NCBI GenBank assembly: GCA_023548195.1
Contig: JAJHZJ010000221.1
Span: 2,958,001-3,022,000 of the forward strand
DNA: 64,000 bases
Source of the DNA: Bettongia penicillata ogilbyi
Lineage: Eukaryota; Chordata; Mammalia; Diprotodontia; Potoroidae
Direction of reading: 5' to 3'
Shown here one piece after another: positions 33,690 to 44,149 of this stretch. The translations under genes were made by a program, and so were the position numbers. Under the pieces are notes generated by a model. That model was not told where the DNA came from, did not search any database, and worked only from the letters and a program-made list of their open reading frames with translations. Within the stretch, counting starts at the first letter, position 1; every line of letters begins with the position of its first letter.

Positions 33690-34034
33690 GAATGGCAAAA
33701 AGTCAAAAAAAGGAGAAGATCTGTAAAGATCTTTATAAAAAAAGTATTTTCTCCATCAATAATGGTGAAGCTACCCTATTTGAGTCCTAGGCTCTATGAA
33801 GAAGTGGAAATGTCATTAAAAATAAATAAAGAATTACGAGTAGCTGGATGATACCAACTATACACAGATTAAGAAGTCCATGCTGAAGGCAACACAATTT
33901 TGAAGGTGCTGAGGGATCCCTTCTCAAGACAGATGAAAGTGGGAATGCCAAAGTTTTGGAAAAAATCTTGGGTTTTATTGTTATACCTTAAAAAGCAAAT
34001 GAGAGAATATCACAACTACAGACCCATGTACCTA
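33690..34034 (+). pseudogene. RTE-like reverse transcriptase fragment
   Basis: Frames on the plus strand give EEVEMSLKINKELRVAG, then (other frame) EGNTILKVLRDPFSRQMKVG and FWKKSWVLLLYLKK followed by HNYRPMYLL. This is the finger region of an RTE-type reverse transcriptase ('GG.TI...L..LF......G..P..WK......I.KK......NYRP.SLL'). One shift and a stop break it. It differs from the RTE at 8773-11697, so it may be the BovB-like RTE relative whose tail MAR1 carries. Its right side is cut off by a MAR1. Confidence 0.6.
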
Positions 34035-34035
34035 C

Positions 34036-34262
34036 TTTTGTCGTTAAATCATCTTTCAGTTGTGTCTGACTCTTCATGACCACATTCAGCGTTTACTTGG
34101 CAAAAATACTGGAATGGTTTGCCATTTCCTTCTCCAGGAGATTAAGGCAAGCAAGGTGCCCAGAGTCACACAGTCACTAAATGTCTGGGGCCAGATTTTA
34201 ACTCAGGAAGATGAGTCTTTCTGATTGGGGCACTCTATCTACTGTGCCACCTAGTTGCCCTT
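34036..34262 (-). mobile_element. MAR1 SINE, antisense
   Basis: CAGTTGTGTCTGACTCTTCA tail, GGTTTGCCATTTCCTTCTCC, core and head ending CTGTGCCACCTAGTTGCCC. Full length. Confidence 0.9.
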
Positions 34263-34970
34263 TTCTTCCCTTAAATGGAAACACTAAAAAAAATGTATGC
34301 TTGCATTCATCTGAAGAGAAAGAGTACCCTTTTCTAGATCTTACAGTTCTTGAAAAGAAGGTGCAGTATTTTAGCTACATGTCTTTCATAACTCCTGTGC
34401 AGAGCTTATAATTTTTGAATAGAAGGTAGAGCTATTTTGGCAACAAGTGTTTCAGCCCCTTTACAAACTGTCTTTCATCAAGAGCTTTCAAAACTCTTGG
34501 ACAGGAATAGAACTTGTGTCTTTTCCCCTCCAGCCCTACTACTATTCATTCCTCTGCAGTAAATGAGTAAGTGGAAATTTATGGAGATGAAATAAACAAA
34601 GGTGTGGCAGGGGAGGGTTGAGTTGAACAATTTGCCTTCCTGGGCTTTGAGGGAGTATGTGATTAGTACTTAAAAAAATAAAATGGACCAAAATGAAATC
34701 AACCATGGAGACAAAGGAAACACAGACAACAGGCTCATGACAAATCTAAAATGTTTATTTCTTTTCTCTCTCTCGGTTCTCCTTTCTGTTATGTATTGCT
34801 ATAAAGTCTGGATTAACAGGAACTCTCAGTTACCTCCATATTTGTGTGTATATGTTGACTTTTAGGAGAAAAGGCAAATAAGAAAATATAATTTGATATC
34901 AGAGATTTATTTTAAAAAAGCAACTTTGAGAACAGGACTTGTGATTAAAGATTCAACTCCTCTATCTTCT
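34263..34970. other. No gene or recognised repeat
   Basis: Non-coding; two 60-66 codon frames without motifs. Confidence 0.35.
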
Positions 34971-34974
34971 CTGT

Positions 34975-35165
34975 CCTCATGTACATCCTGGGTCATCTCC
35001 AGTCATCCTGATGAATATCTGGTCACTGGATTCAGATGGCTCTGAAGGAGAAGTGAGGCTGGTGACCTGCACAGCTGTCCCTCACTCAAAACAAAATCAA
35101 GTGCAAGTCATGTCATCATTTCTCTGATGGCATGGTCTTCTTGGGCAGCGAAGGACAAACACTTA
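34975..35165 (+). mobile_element. RTE-tailed marsupial SINE (RTESINE type)
   Basis: Sense copy: CATCCTGGGTCATCTCCAGT, 'gaagtgaggctggtgacctgcacagctg', then the shared tail TCTTGGGCAGCGAAGGACAA. Confidence 0.75.
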
Positions 35166-35221
35166 GGGGCCTACAATGATTTGATTCTGGAGAGCCTATA
35201 AGATCTGGAGGGTTTAAAGAT

Positions 35222-36561
35222 TGGTTGGTTGTTATCCTTCATTGTTGAAGAAGACCAAAAGGACATCACTATGCTAGAATCAAGTTACAATGTGTCTCTG
35301 CCTGTGACTGATCAGACCAATATGATCTTGGGATGTTCTGCCATAGGTCAGGCACAAATAGTCCATGTGAACATTTGGAGTGGATTCTCTAAATTTGTGC
35401 ATCTCGTGTTTCTGTTGAGCTACTTCAGTTCTACTTTACTCATAGAGCATAGCACATTCTCTGATGTGGGTATGCCATGTTGAGTGGTCCTAGACCAGTG
35501 TCTCTCATGTCATACATAATTCCAAAGTTCTTCAGAGAGACCTTGAAAGTCTCTTTGTATCACTCCTTCGGACCTCCCTTGCCTTTTCCTGAGTGCTTGC
35601 CCTTTGTGAGTTTTCTGTAAAATAGGCTTTTAGACAAACAAACATTTAGCATTTGAACAACGTGGCCAGCCCATCAGAATCATGCTCTCTGAAGCAGATT
35701 TTGAATGCTTGGCAGTTTAGTTTGAGAAAGGACCTCAGTGTCTAGTACCTTGTCAAGGTAAGTGATCTTCAGAATCTTCCTAAGGCATTCAGTTTCTTGG
35801 CATGACACTTGTATACTGTTCAGATTTCATAGGCATATAACAATGAGGTCAGCAAAATAGTTTTGGAGACATTCAGCTTGACAGGAAACCTAATACCTCT
35901 TCTCTTTCCATCCTTTCCTTCAGAACCTTCCAAACACTGAACTAGCTCCGGCAATGCCTGTATCAACCTCATTATCATTGTGTGCATCTCTGGAAAGGAT
36001 ACTCTCAAGGTAAGTGAACTTATCCACAGTATTTAAAATTTCTCCATTTGCTGTAACCAATGGTTCCAGGTATGGTTGTTGTGGTGCTGGCTGGTGGAGC
36101 ATTTGTATTTTTCTGGTGTTAATTGTTAAGGTTAAAATTAGCACAAGCAGCAGAAAATTGATTTATATTTTGTTGCATCTCAACTTCAGAGGCTATATTG
36201 AATGCACGATCATCTGCAAACAAAAAAATCTTATAACACTCCCGCTACTTTATTCTTGCCATGTAGTCTTTTCAAGTTGAACAATTTATCATCAATGTGA
36301 TAGCTGATCTTGTTGCTGTGTTCATCCTCATTGAAGGTATATGATAACATTGCTGAAAACATGATGCTAAAAAGCATGGGAGTAAGAGCACAGCCTCATT
36401 TCACTCCACTGCTGACTAAGAAAGCACAAGAGCATCATCCATTATCCTGAACCTGGGCGAGCTTGCTGTCATGAAACTGACATGCAATGATGAACTTCTC
36501 CAGGAAACCAAATTTTGACACAGTTATTCATAAGCCTTCACAACTGACAGTGTCAAAGATA
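35222..36561 (-). mobile_element. RTE-clade LINE, 5' truncated (copy 2)
   Basis: About 1.34 kb, collinear with the 3' half of copy 1 (8773-10100): same terminal GGTTGGTTGTTATCCTTCAT, same AACAATGAGGTCAGCA block, same CATCCTCATTGAAGGT block. Coverage runs from the palm domain to the 3' end. Frames 36008-35820 and 36144-35920 keep ILLTSLLYAYE and NTVDKFTYLESILS, the conserved 'DKFTYLGS' and 'LLYACE' strings. Inactive. Confidence 0.85.
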
Positions 36562-36646
36562 AGATAATCTCTATAAGATCTTTAAAGAAATTTCAAAGAT
36601 TCAGTTACATTCAGTTATCTATCCTGGTCAAGGCAGCAAAGTTAAC

Positions 36647-36662
36647 TCATAAATCTTTTTTT
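36647..36662. repeat. Target-site duplication of L1 (left)
   Basis: TCATAAATCTTTTTTT, identical to the right copy at 37773-37788. Confidence 0.9.
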
Positions 36663-37772
36663 TATTAGTCAAGTATTTTATTTTTAGTTTTCAACATTCA
36701 CTTCCATAAGTTTTAAATTTTCTCCCCCTCTATCCCCAAGATAGCATACAATCTGATATAGGCTTTACACATACATTCCTATTAAACACATTTTCTCATT
36801 AGTCATGTTGCATAGAAGAATTATAATGAATGGTAGAAATCATGAGAAACAAAACAAAACAAAAACAGAAAATAGTCTGTTTCACTCTGTATTCAGACTC
36901 CATAGTTCTTTCTCTGGATGTGAATAGCATTTTCCACCATGAGTCCTTTGGAATTGTTTTAGATCCTTGCATTTCTGTAAAGGGCTAAGTCTATCAAAAT
37001 CAGTCATCCAACATGCTGGTTGTTACTGTCTACAATGCTCTCCCTGGTTCTGCACACTTCACTTAACATCAGTTCCTATAAGTCTTCCAGGTTTTTTTTT
37101 AAAGCCCACCTGTTCATCCTTTCTTATAGCATAATAGTATTCCATTACAATCATATACCACAACTTGGTCAGCCATTCCCCAATTGATGGGCATCCCCTC
37201 AATGTGTAGTTCTTGGCCACCACAAAAAGAGCTGCTAGAAATATCTTAGTACATGTGGGTCCTTTTCCCATTTTTATGATCTCCCTGAGATATAGCCCTA
37301 GAAGAGGTTTTGCTGGGTCAAAGGGTATGCACATTTTTGTGGCCCTTTGGGCATAGTTCCAAATTGCTCTCCAGCATGGTTGGAATAGCATACAGCTCCC
37401 ACAATAATGAATTAATGTTCCAACTTTCCCACATCTTCTCCCACATTTACCATTTTCCTGTTTTGTCATGTTATCCAATCTGATAGGTGTAATGTGGAAC
37501 CTCAGAGTTATTTTGATTTCCATCTCTCTAATCAATAGTGATTTAGAACATTTTTTCACATGACTATAGATAGCTTTAATTTCTTCTTCTGAAAACTGCC
37601 TATTCATATCCCTTTGACCATTTATCGATGGGGGAATGACTTGTATTCTTGTAAATTTGACTCAGTTCTCTATATATTTTAGAAACGAGACCTTTATCAG
37701 ACATTAGATGTAAAAATTCTTTCCCAGTTTTCTGCTTCCTTCCTAATCTTGGTTGCATGGACTTTGTTTATG
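36663..37772 (-). mobile_element. L1 LINE, 5' truncated, with 16-bp duplication
   Basis: About 1.1 kb of L1 3' end on the minus strand. TCATAAATCTTTTTTT flanks it at 36647-36662 and 37773-37788, a perfect 16-base target duplication of the L1 type. The 3' UTR (36664-37030) has no long A-tail left. It inserted just left of the truncated RTE copy 2. Confidence 0.95.
37059..37607 (-). pseudogene. L1 ORF2 C-terminal remnant, 182 codons open
   Basis: Uninterrupted frame covering the end of ORF2p. It shows NRQFSEEEIKAIYSHVKKC, the HITPIRL string, the cysteine-rich GRRCGKVGTLIHYCGSC (C-x3-C...H-x-C region), CIPFDPAKPLLGLYL, IFLAALFVVAKN, and WYMIVMEYYYAIRKDE. These are the standard landmarks in order after the reverse transcriptase. 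That 182 codons remain open, with a clean target duplication, suggests a younger insertion than the other LINE pieces here. Confidence 0.92.
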
Positions 37773-37788
37773 TCATAAATCTTTTTTT
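37773..37788. repeat. Target-site duplication of L1 (right)
   Basis: TCATAAATCTTTTTTT, identical to the left copy at 36647-36662. Confidence 0.9.
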
Positions 37789-37799
37789 CAAAATGATTT

Positions 37800-38500
37800 T
37801 TAAAGAAAAGAGGTTTGGGGCAGCTCTCAGCCCCCAAATTTAATGAGTTCCCTGAGATTTTGGATGCATGGTATTTTCCCCTTACACTATTACAATTTCA
37901 CGGGAATCTATTGCTTTAAGTCTGCATCTGAATTTATTTGGGGTTAATAACTTTTTGGTTTCTTTGCTACAATCGTGACAGCATCAAAGCAGAGAACTTC
38001 TGGCAAGGAATTCCCTCTCCCAATACATATGAGCACCTTCTCCACAATTTGCTGGTATTTGAGAACCCTAAGGAGTTAACCCAGAGTTACACTGTAGCAG
38101 CGATGGAACCTGCACCAAGGTCTTCCTGAATCTGAGGCCAGCTTTTTATCTACTTCATTCACTGCCTCACACTACTATTATTAATGAAAACAGTAACAGT
38201 AATCCGATGAACATTAAACAAAACGACAATAGGAAGTACCCTGAGGTTCTTTCTATATGAAAAATGTTGAAGACAAGATGAAAAGAATGAGAATGGGTTT
38301 AACAGCAACATGACCCTGAAATCTCAAGGATATAAAGAGACAGTGAGGAAGGCCCCCTTAACGCATTACGGGAATCCCCTTGTTGAACTAATTGGGGGGG
38401 GAGGGAAGATGGTTGAGTTACATAGTTTGGATAGGCACAGATGGGTCACAGTCTGTATTTTACACACTGGTGGGTGAGATGACCGTACAAATTACTGTTA
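37800..38500. other. No gene or recognised repeat
   Basis: Non-coding sequence with the fragment 'ttgaacccatgtcttcct'-like SINE resemblance at 38040-38150 (antisense head), too decayed to call. Confidence 0.3.
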
Positions 38501-38504
38501 TTGC

Positions 38505-38745
38505 TCACTCAATTCAGTTGTTTTAGACCTTTGTGACCCCATTTGGGGCAAAGATACTGGAGGGGTTTGCCATTATCTTCTCCAGTTCATTTTACAGATG
38601 AGGAAATGGAGGGAAAAAGGGTTAAGTGATTTGGCCAAGGTCACACAGCTAGTATGTGTCTGAGTTCAGATTTGAACTCATGTATTCCTGACTTTCAGGC
38701 AGGATTCTCTATCCACTGTGCCACCTAGCACCCATCACAGTTATA
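38505..38745 (-). mobile_element. MAR1 SINE, antisense
   Basis: CAATTCAGTTGTTTTAGACC tail, CATTTTACAGATGAGGAAAT core, head ending CACTGTGCCACCTAGCACCC. Full length. Confidence 0.9.
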
Positions 38746-38910
38746 ACTGTATCACAGTTGTATTTGTATATTTGAGTAACTAACTATCATTCATATATAC
38801 AAATATTTACAGATCAATATATACAAATATACACTATACTCAACCAAAATATCCAAATATCTAAACATGTATAGATCATGTAGGATTTATAAATTCTTTG
38901 ATTTATAGAA

Positions 38911-38925
38911 AGGAAAGAAATTTTT
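38911..38925. repeat. Target-site duplication of HAL1 copy C (left)
   Basis: AGGAAAGAAATTTTT, identical to 41768-41782; a following A may extend it by one base. Confidence 0.95.
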
Positions 38926-39150
38926 ATTTTTATTTTTTTAATATAAATTTATTTATTTAATTTTTTACATTCATTTCCACAAAATTTTGGGTTCCAAATT
39001 TTCTCCCCATTTATCCCCTCCCCCTACCCCAATACTCCGAGCAATCTAATTTTCCATATCACCAATCTGCCTTCTCTTCTATCATCCCTCCCTTCTCTTG
39101 TCCCCATCTTCTCTTTTGACCTGTAGGGCCAGATGACTTTCTATTCCCCA

Positions 39151-39541
39151 TTAACTGTATTTCTTGTTTCCTAGTAGCAAGAACAATGCTAAATAGTTGT
39201 TCCTAAAACTTTGAGTTCCAAATTCTCCCCATTCCTCCCTCCCCACCCATTCCCTTTGGGAAGGCAGGCAATTCAATATAGGCCATATCTGTGTATTTTT
39301 GCAAATGACTTCCATAATAGTCGTGCTGTGTAAGACTAACTGTATTTCCCTCCATCCTATCCTGCCCCCCATTGTTTCTGTTCGTTCTGTCTTTTGATCC
39401 TGTCCCTCCCCAAGTGTTGACTTCAGATTGCTCCCTCCTCCCATTGCCCTCCCTTTGATCATCTGCCCCACCCTGCTTATCTCCTTCTCCCCCACTTTCC
39501 TGTATTGTAAGATAGGTTTTCATACCAAAATGAGTGTGCAT
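39151..39541 (-). other. Unexplained open frames in the HAL1 3' region
   Basis: Downstream of ORF1 copy C has sense frames of 112 codons (39541-39203) and, in another phase, 114 codons (39495-39151). The first aligns with a 141-codon frame in copy A (16970-16545): both read FGMK.YLT.QES.G.GDK and later GRMEGH/DRMEGN with Y-GS. Composition is Gly, Glu and Arg rich because the DNA is GA-rich. No known domain. Probably a by-product of shared ancestry, but a retained ORF is not excluded. Confidence 0.35.
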
Positions 39542-39771
39542 TTTATTCCTTCCTTTAGTCGAATGTGATGAGAGTAAACTTCATGTTTTTTTCTCAGCTC
39601 TCCTCTTTTTCCCTCCACTAAAAAGTCTCCTGCTTGCATCTTGAATGAGAGATAATTTACCCCATTCCATTTCACCCTCTCTCCTCCCACTACATTTCTC
39701 TCTCACCATTTACCTTAATTTCTTTTAAGATATGATCCCATCCTATTCAATTCACTCTGTGCTCTCTGTCT

Positions 39772-39861
39772 CTGTATGTGTGTGCATGTGTGTATGTGTG
39801 TGTGCGTGCACACGTGTACATGTGTGCGCGTGCGCATGTGTGTGTGTGTATGTGTGTGTGT
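39772..39861. repeat. (TG)n microsatellite in HAL1 copy C
   Basis: TG-rich with GCGTGCAC interruptions. Same place as 17178-17243 in copy A; copy B has only a short TATACATATAGACAGAGAG there. Confidence 0.95.
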
Positions 39862-39996
39862 GGTCCCACCAACTACCCAAATACTGAAAAGTTTTAAGAG
39901 TTACAAATATTGTCTTTCCATGTAGGAATGTAAACAGTTCACCTCTGGTAAGTCCCTTATGACTTCTCTTTGCTGTTTACTTTTACATGCTTCTTC

Positions 39997-41096
39997 TCAT
40001 TCTTGTGTTTGAAAGTCAAATTTTCTTTTCAGCTCTGGTCTTTTCATCAAGAATGCTTGAAAGTCCTCTGTTTCATTGAAAGACCATATTTTCCCCTGAA
40101 GTATTATACTCAATTTTGCTGGGTAGGTGATTCTTGGTTTGAGTCCTAGTTCCTTTGACTTCTGGAATATCCTATTCCACGTCCTTCGATCCCTTAATGT
40201 AGAAGCTGCTAGATCTTGTGTTATCCTGATTGTATTTCCACAATACTGGAATTGTTTCTTTCTAGCTGCTTGCAATATTTTCTCCTTGACCTGGGAATTC
40301 TGGAATTTGGCCACAATGTTCCTAGGAGTTTCTCTTTTTGGATCTCTTTCAGGCAGTGATCGATGGATTCCTTCAATACTTATTTTGCCCTCTGGTTGTA
40401 GAATCTCAGGGCAGTTTTCCTTGATAATTTCATGAAAGATGATATCTAGGCTCTTTTTTTTGATCATGGCTTTCACGTAGTCCCATAATTTTTAAATTGT
40501 TTCTCCTGGATCTATTTTCCAGGTCAGTTGTTTTTCCCATGAGATATTTCACATTATCTTCCATTTTTTCATTCTTTTGGTTTTGTTTTAAGATTTCTTG
40601 GTTTCTCTGAAAGTCACCAGACTCCATCTGTTCCATTCTAATTTTTAAAGGACCATTTTCTTCAGTGAGTTTTGAACCTCCTTTTCCATTTGGCTAATTC
40701 TGCTTTTGAAAGCATTCTTCTCCTCATTGGCTTTTGAACCTCTTTTGTCAATTGAGTTAGCCTATTTTTCAAGGTGTTATTTTCTTCAGCATTTTTTTGG
40801 GTCTCCTTTAGTAAGGTATTGACTCGTTTTTCATGCTTTTCTTGCATCTCTCTCATTTCTCTTCCCAGTTTTTCCTCCACCTGTCTAACTTGATTTTCAA
40901 AATCCTTTTTGAGCTCTTCCATGGCCTGAGCCCACTGGACATCCACCTCAGATGTCTGGGATACAGAGGCCCCGACCTCCACGTCTTTCCCTGATGGTAA
41001 GAATAGTTCCTCGTCATCAGAATTGAAAGGCGGGAACATCTGTACCCTCTCAAAGTAGCTCTCTATAGTCTTATTTTTCTTCCCTTTTCTGGGCAT
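39997..41096 (-). pseudogene. HAL1 copy C ORF1 (three frames)
   Basis: Encodes an L1 ORF1p-like RNA-binding protein. First frame 41096-40662: a basic start (MPRKGKKNKTIESYFERVQ), an acidic stretch, then a coiled coil rich in Glu, Lys and Gln (EELKKDFENQVRQVEEKLG). Second frame 40636-40430: more coiled coil and TTDLENRSRRNNLKIMGLRE, the start of the RNA-recognition-like domain. Third frame 40476-39997: RNIVAKFQNSQVKEK, AARKKQFQYCGNTIRITQDL, TWNRIFQKSKEL and YPAKLSIILQGK, matching the C-terminal domain. Two frame shifts break it; the second lies in an A run. Domain order matches L1 ORF1p. Confidence 0.9.
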
Positions 41097-41743
41097 TTTC
41101 CCAGCCAGTTACTTGACTTCTGAGATTCCTCTCCACCCCTGCCTACATCTGCCCAGCTAGTGCTTGGGGTCTGAGATTCAAATGCTGCTCCCCAGCCTCA
41201 GGGCTTTCAGTGGAAGGTGGCTGCTATTCAATGTGTGCTTAAGTTCTGGTGCTGTGGTGGGGGCAGGGCCATCTCCCAGGCTCAGTTCCCTCAGGGGGTT
41301 TATGTGGAGATCTTCAGTAATGGAGCAGAGCTCCTGCCTGCTTGGGGAACCCGGGTCTGCTGCTGTCCCTGTCTCTGTCGCTGCCTCCTGAGGGGGCCTG
41401 AGTCATGGAGAGCCCCACTTCCCTCTTGGCCAGCCCAGAAGTCTCTCTCACTGACCTGTAGCACCTGTGGGTGGAGGGACCTTCACGGCCACCAGAGATT
41501 CCATCCCTGAAGGCTGCTTGGATCTGTTCCTCTCAGGGCCGCACGGCCAGGGCAGGGCCGGGGTGGGCTCTGCTGTCTGGTGCACGACGGACCTTTGGGG
41601 TCAGTTTTTCAGGGCTCTCTGGAATGGAAATCTCCTCCACTGTGTCGCTGCACAGCTTGCAGTGCTCCAGAATTTGTGGGGAGTTCTTTTTACAGAAAAT
41701 TTATGGGTTGTGGGTTTGGAGCTAGCATATGTGAGTCTTTCTA

Positions 41744-41767
41744 CTCTGCCATTTTGGCTCCTCCCCC
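41744..41767 (-). promoter_or_regulatory. L1-type 5' end with YY1-like site
   Basis: The HAL1 copy C start contains GGAGCCAAAATGGC, nearly the CAAGATGGC YY1 site found at the very start of L1 leaders, which positions transcription start. Copy B keeps CCAAGATGGCG, copy A CCAAGATAGC. Confidence 0.6.
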
Positions 41768-41782
41768 AGGAAAGAAATTTTT
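41768..41782. repeat. Target-site duplication of HAL1 copy C (right)
   Basis: AGGAAAGAAATTTTT, identical to 38911-38925. Confidence 0.95.
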
Positions 41783-41794
41783 AAAGGGTAGCTT

Positions 41795-41880
41795 GATCAA
41801 GTCCCTCACCTTACACATGAAGAAATTAAGGCCCACAAAGGGGAAATTACTTGCCCAAAACTTCACAGGGAAAGGTCAAG
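41795..41880 (-). mobile_element. MIR/THER-type CORE-SINE fragment
   Basis: CATGAAGAAATTAAGGCCCA and AATTACTTGCCCAAAACTTC in antisense order. HAL1 copy C inserted just beside it. Confidence 0.6.
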
Positions 41881-41959
41881 TAAGGACTTATGGAAGAGAT
41901 AAGCTTTGAGCTGGGTCTTCAGAAATGAAGTATGTGGAGACCTAAGACATAGGGGAAGA

Positions 41960-42055
41960 ACCATAGCACTTGCCTCACAAGGTTGTTACAAGGATCAAAT
42001 GTGACAATGTATCTAAAGTGGTTTGCAGATATGAAATATCAACAGCATATAAATA
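41960..42055 (+). mobile_element. CORE-SINE 3' fragment
   Basis: TAGCACTTGCCTCACAAGGT, GTTACAAGGATCAAATGTGA and 'ctaaagtggtttgcag' match the 3' extension of MIR-type SINEs. A short antisense L2 piece may precede it (41890-41950). Confidence 0.6.
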
Positions 42056-42204
42056 TATAAACGACATAAACATCATCTTCTATTATAAAGCACATACCAT
42101 TTTGGTCCAAAACTAGGCTGCCCCGTAAAATAGGCATCACTCCGAAAATGAGATATCTTTAAAACAAAGAAGATGAAAGGAAATATTAGAAACTAAGGGA
42201 GAAT

Positions 42205-42420
42205 CCTCCTATCAGGAAATGGCTAAAGAAATGGAAGTATATGAATGTAATGGAATATTATGGAGCCAGAAGAAAAAATGAAACAGACAGTTTCAGTGGA
42301 AACTGCAGAATGAATTTGTAAAACAGCAAGAAAAACTTAGAAAGATTTTAGAACTCTGATGAACTCAACAGTAAGTAGAAAGGAATGAGGCATGAAGCAC
42401 ACTGCTCATCTCTTGACAGA
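42205..42420 (+). mobile_element. Old L1 ORF2 end fragment
   Basis: GGAAATGGCTAAAGAAATGG, ATGTAATGGAATATTATGGA and GTAAGTAGAAAGGAATGAGG correspond to the sequence coding for the ORF2p end (compare 23760-23900). Confidence 0.5.
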
Positions 42421-42884
42421 GAGATTTACAGTGTCAGTTGTCTTTTCAAACATATATATCCTGTACCCTTAAATTGCTTATAGCCTCAGGCAGGGTAGAG
42501 GCTGTCTCTTATTCTCTTTCTTTTTTTACTCTTTTAAAAAATTATTTTTCGTTATGAACTTAACTTCTATATACGAAGAATAGAAAAAGAGAACTATGCA
42601 CCAGTTTTTGTTTTTTTAAAGTGTATATTAAAATTTTATGTATTTATTTTTTAATTTATGAAATAAAACAAGTATTTCCATAACATAGTATTAAAAAAAA
42701 AGGATGATTGCGCATGAAAGTGCAAATCTATTATGGATGACTCTCTCTTTTCATCCTTAACATTTTTGAGTGATTGTCATTGATCTCTCATGTAAAGAGC
42801 CACTATTTTAATTAACACCAGCTAACATTTATTAAAAACCAACCATATGACTGTCTACTTATGCTGTCCTATGTTAATTATGTG

Positions 42885-43132
42885 CTGAATTCATTCAGGT
42901 TAGGAAGACCTGAATTTAAATGTGACCTTAGACACTAACTAGCTGTGTGGGCCCACAGCAAGTCATTTAACCTCTGTCTGCCTCAGTTTCTTCAACTATG
43001 AAATGGAGATGATAATAATAGCACTTACCTCCTAGGCTTACTTAGTGTGAAGATCAAGTGACATAATATTTGTTAAGTTCTCAGCACAGTGCGTGGCACA
43101 GAGTAGTGATTAATACGTGCTTATTCCCATGC
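42885..43132 (+). mobile_element. MIR-type SINE, sense
   Basis: GGAAGACCTGAATTTAAATG, ACTAGCTGTGTGGGCCCACA, CAGTTTCTTCAACTATGAAA, then CAGTGCGTGGCACAGAGTAG. Nearly complete, missing the head. Confidence 0.85.
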
Positions 43133-43269
43133 CCTTCCCTTCTTGTGATGGAGAACACATACTTTAGTATCTCTTTTATTAGAAATTACTGAACTCTAGA
43201 GAGGCTGATTGATTTGACCGTGATCATCTAATAAACAAGTCAGTGAGCTGGGAGGTGGAAGCAAACATA

Positions 43270-44145
43270 ATATGTGCTATCCTCCATTTTGACTATAGAA
43301 AGCATTTGCCTAACATTGCATGCTTCCTTTCTCTTATGCTAGCCTAATTCAAAGGCACATTATACTTTTTTTACTAGTCTCTATTAGATGGGATTTTTTT
43401 TTTATTGCTTTTATAAATGGAATCAGAAAGAGCTCTAACTTGTCAGACATAAATGCTATCATTATAACCATTACTGTGCAAGTGAGAAGTGCTTGTAATG
43501 ATTGCTGCTTCACACCAGGAGTCTGCAAAGGAAGATGCTGTTAGTATGACAAGTTGTCACATTTGAGGCAAGAAAAATTTTAAGTTGGACTTTCACTGAC
43601 ATATGCTCACAGTTCTCTGTAACCTTCAACTTTGTGTAAATGGATGCAGTAAATAGATATGATTCATTCTTCCGCATTTCTGACCTGATCTGATTTCAAA
43701 ACTCTGTGGGGCTAGAAGCAAGAGGAGGATGAGAGGGAGATTAAAACAAACTCAGAGTCCTCAGGGAGTAACTTTTACATGGGAATAGATTGATATGCTG
43801 AAGAATGTCACCTGGGGAAGACTACTATTTTCCTTCTTATATTTTCATCAAGGATACCCTTGATGTGTATATAGATCATTTTCATAGGTATTTTACAAAA
43901 ATTAGATAGTAGGTGTATAGCGTGGTAGTTCCTAATGTCTTCCCCATTGTCTTTTCTTTTGGTAGGGGAAGGAAAGGTTAAACATTTTTTGTGTCCACCA
44001 TTCTTTTGGGATCTTCTCTGAAAATTGATTTCTGGGTGTCTATGACAATGTTTTCTTTGGTACACACTTGGTTGAATCCAGTGACTCCTCCCAACACCAT
44101 TTTAAGAGCTATCATCATTGCTTCACATAGTACATGAGGTATAAA
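43270..44145. other. Single-copy-looking non-coding block
   Basis: No recognised repeat. Frames at 43320-43544 (plus, 74 codons) and 43808-44065 (minus, 85 codons) lack known motifs; the latter has a weak LINE-like 'NYHAIHLLSNFCKI' string, so an old RT fragment on the minus strand is possible. Confidence 0.35.
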
Positions 44146-44149
44146 TGTA

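Larger units (their letters stand above)
38926..41767 (-). mobile_element. HAL1 (ORF2-less L1 derivative), copy C, full length
   Basis: A complete 2.84-kb element. It is flanked by AGGAAAGAAATTTTT (38911-38925 and 41768-41782), a perfect 15-base duplication. The 5' end is GGGGGAGGAGCCAAAATGGC. Layout on the minus strand: leader 41767-41097 (671 bases), ORF1 41096-39997, 3' region 39996-38926 with a TG microsatellite and an AATAAAT-rich tail. There is no endonuclease or reverse transcriptase. The duplication and tail imply movement by L1 machinery in trans. Best preserved HAL1 in the window. Confidence 0.95.

Noticed and set aside
40127..40435. 102-codon plus-strand frame rich in hydrophobic residues
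   Set aside because: Antisense shadow of the HAL1 ORF1 C-terminal domain.
41164..41909. Five plus-strand frames of 75-109 codons upstream of HAL1 ORF1
   Set aside because: They lie antisense in the GC-rich HAL1 leader and overlap one another; no motif.
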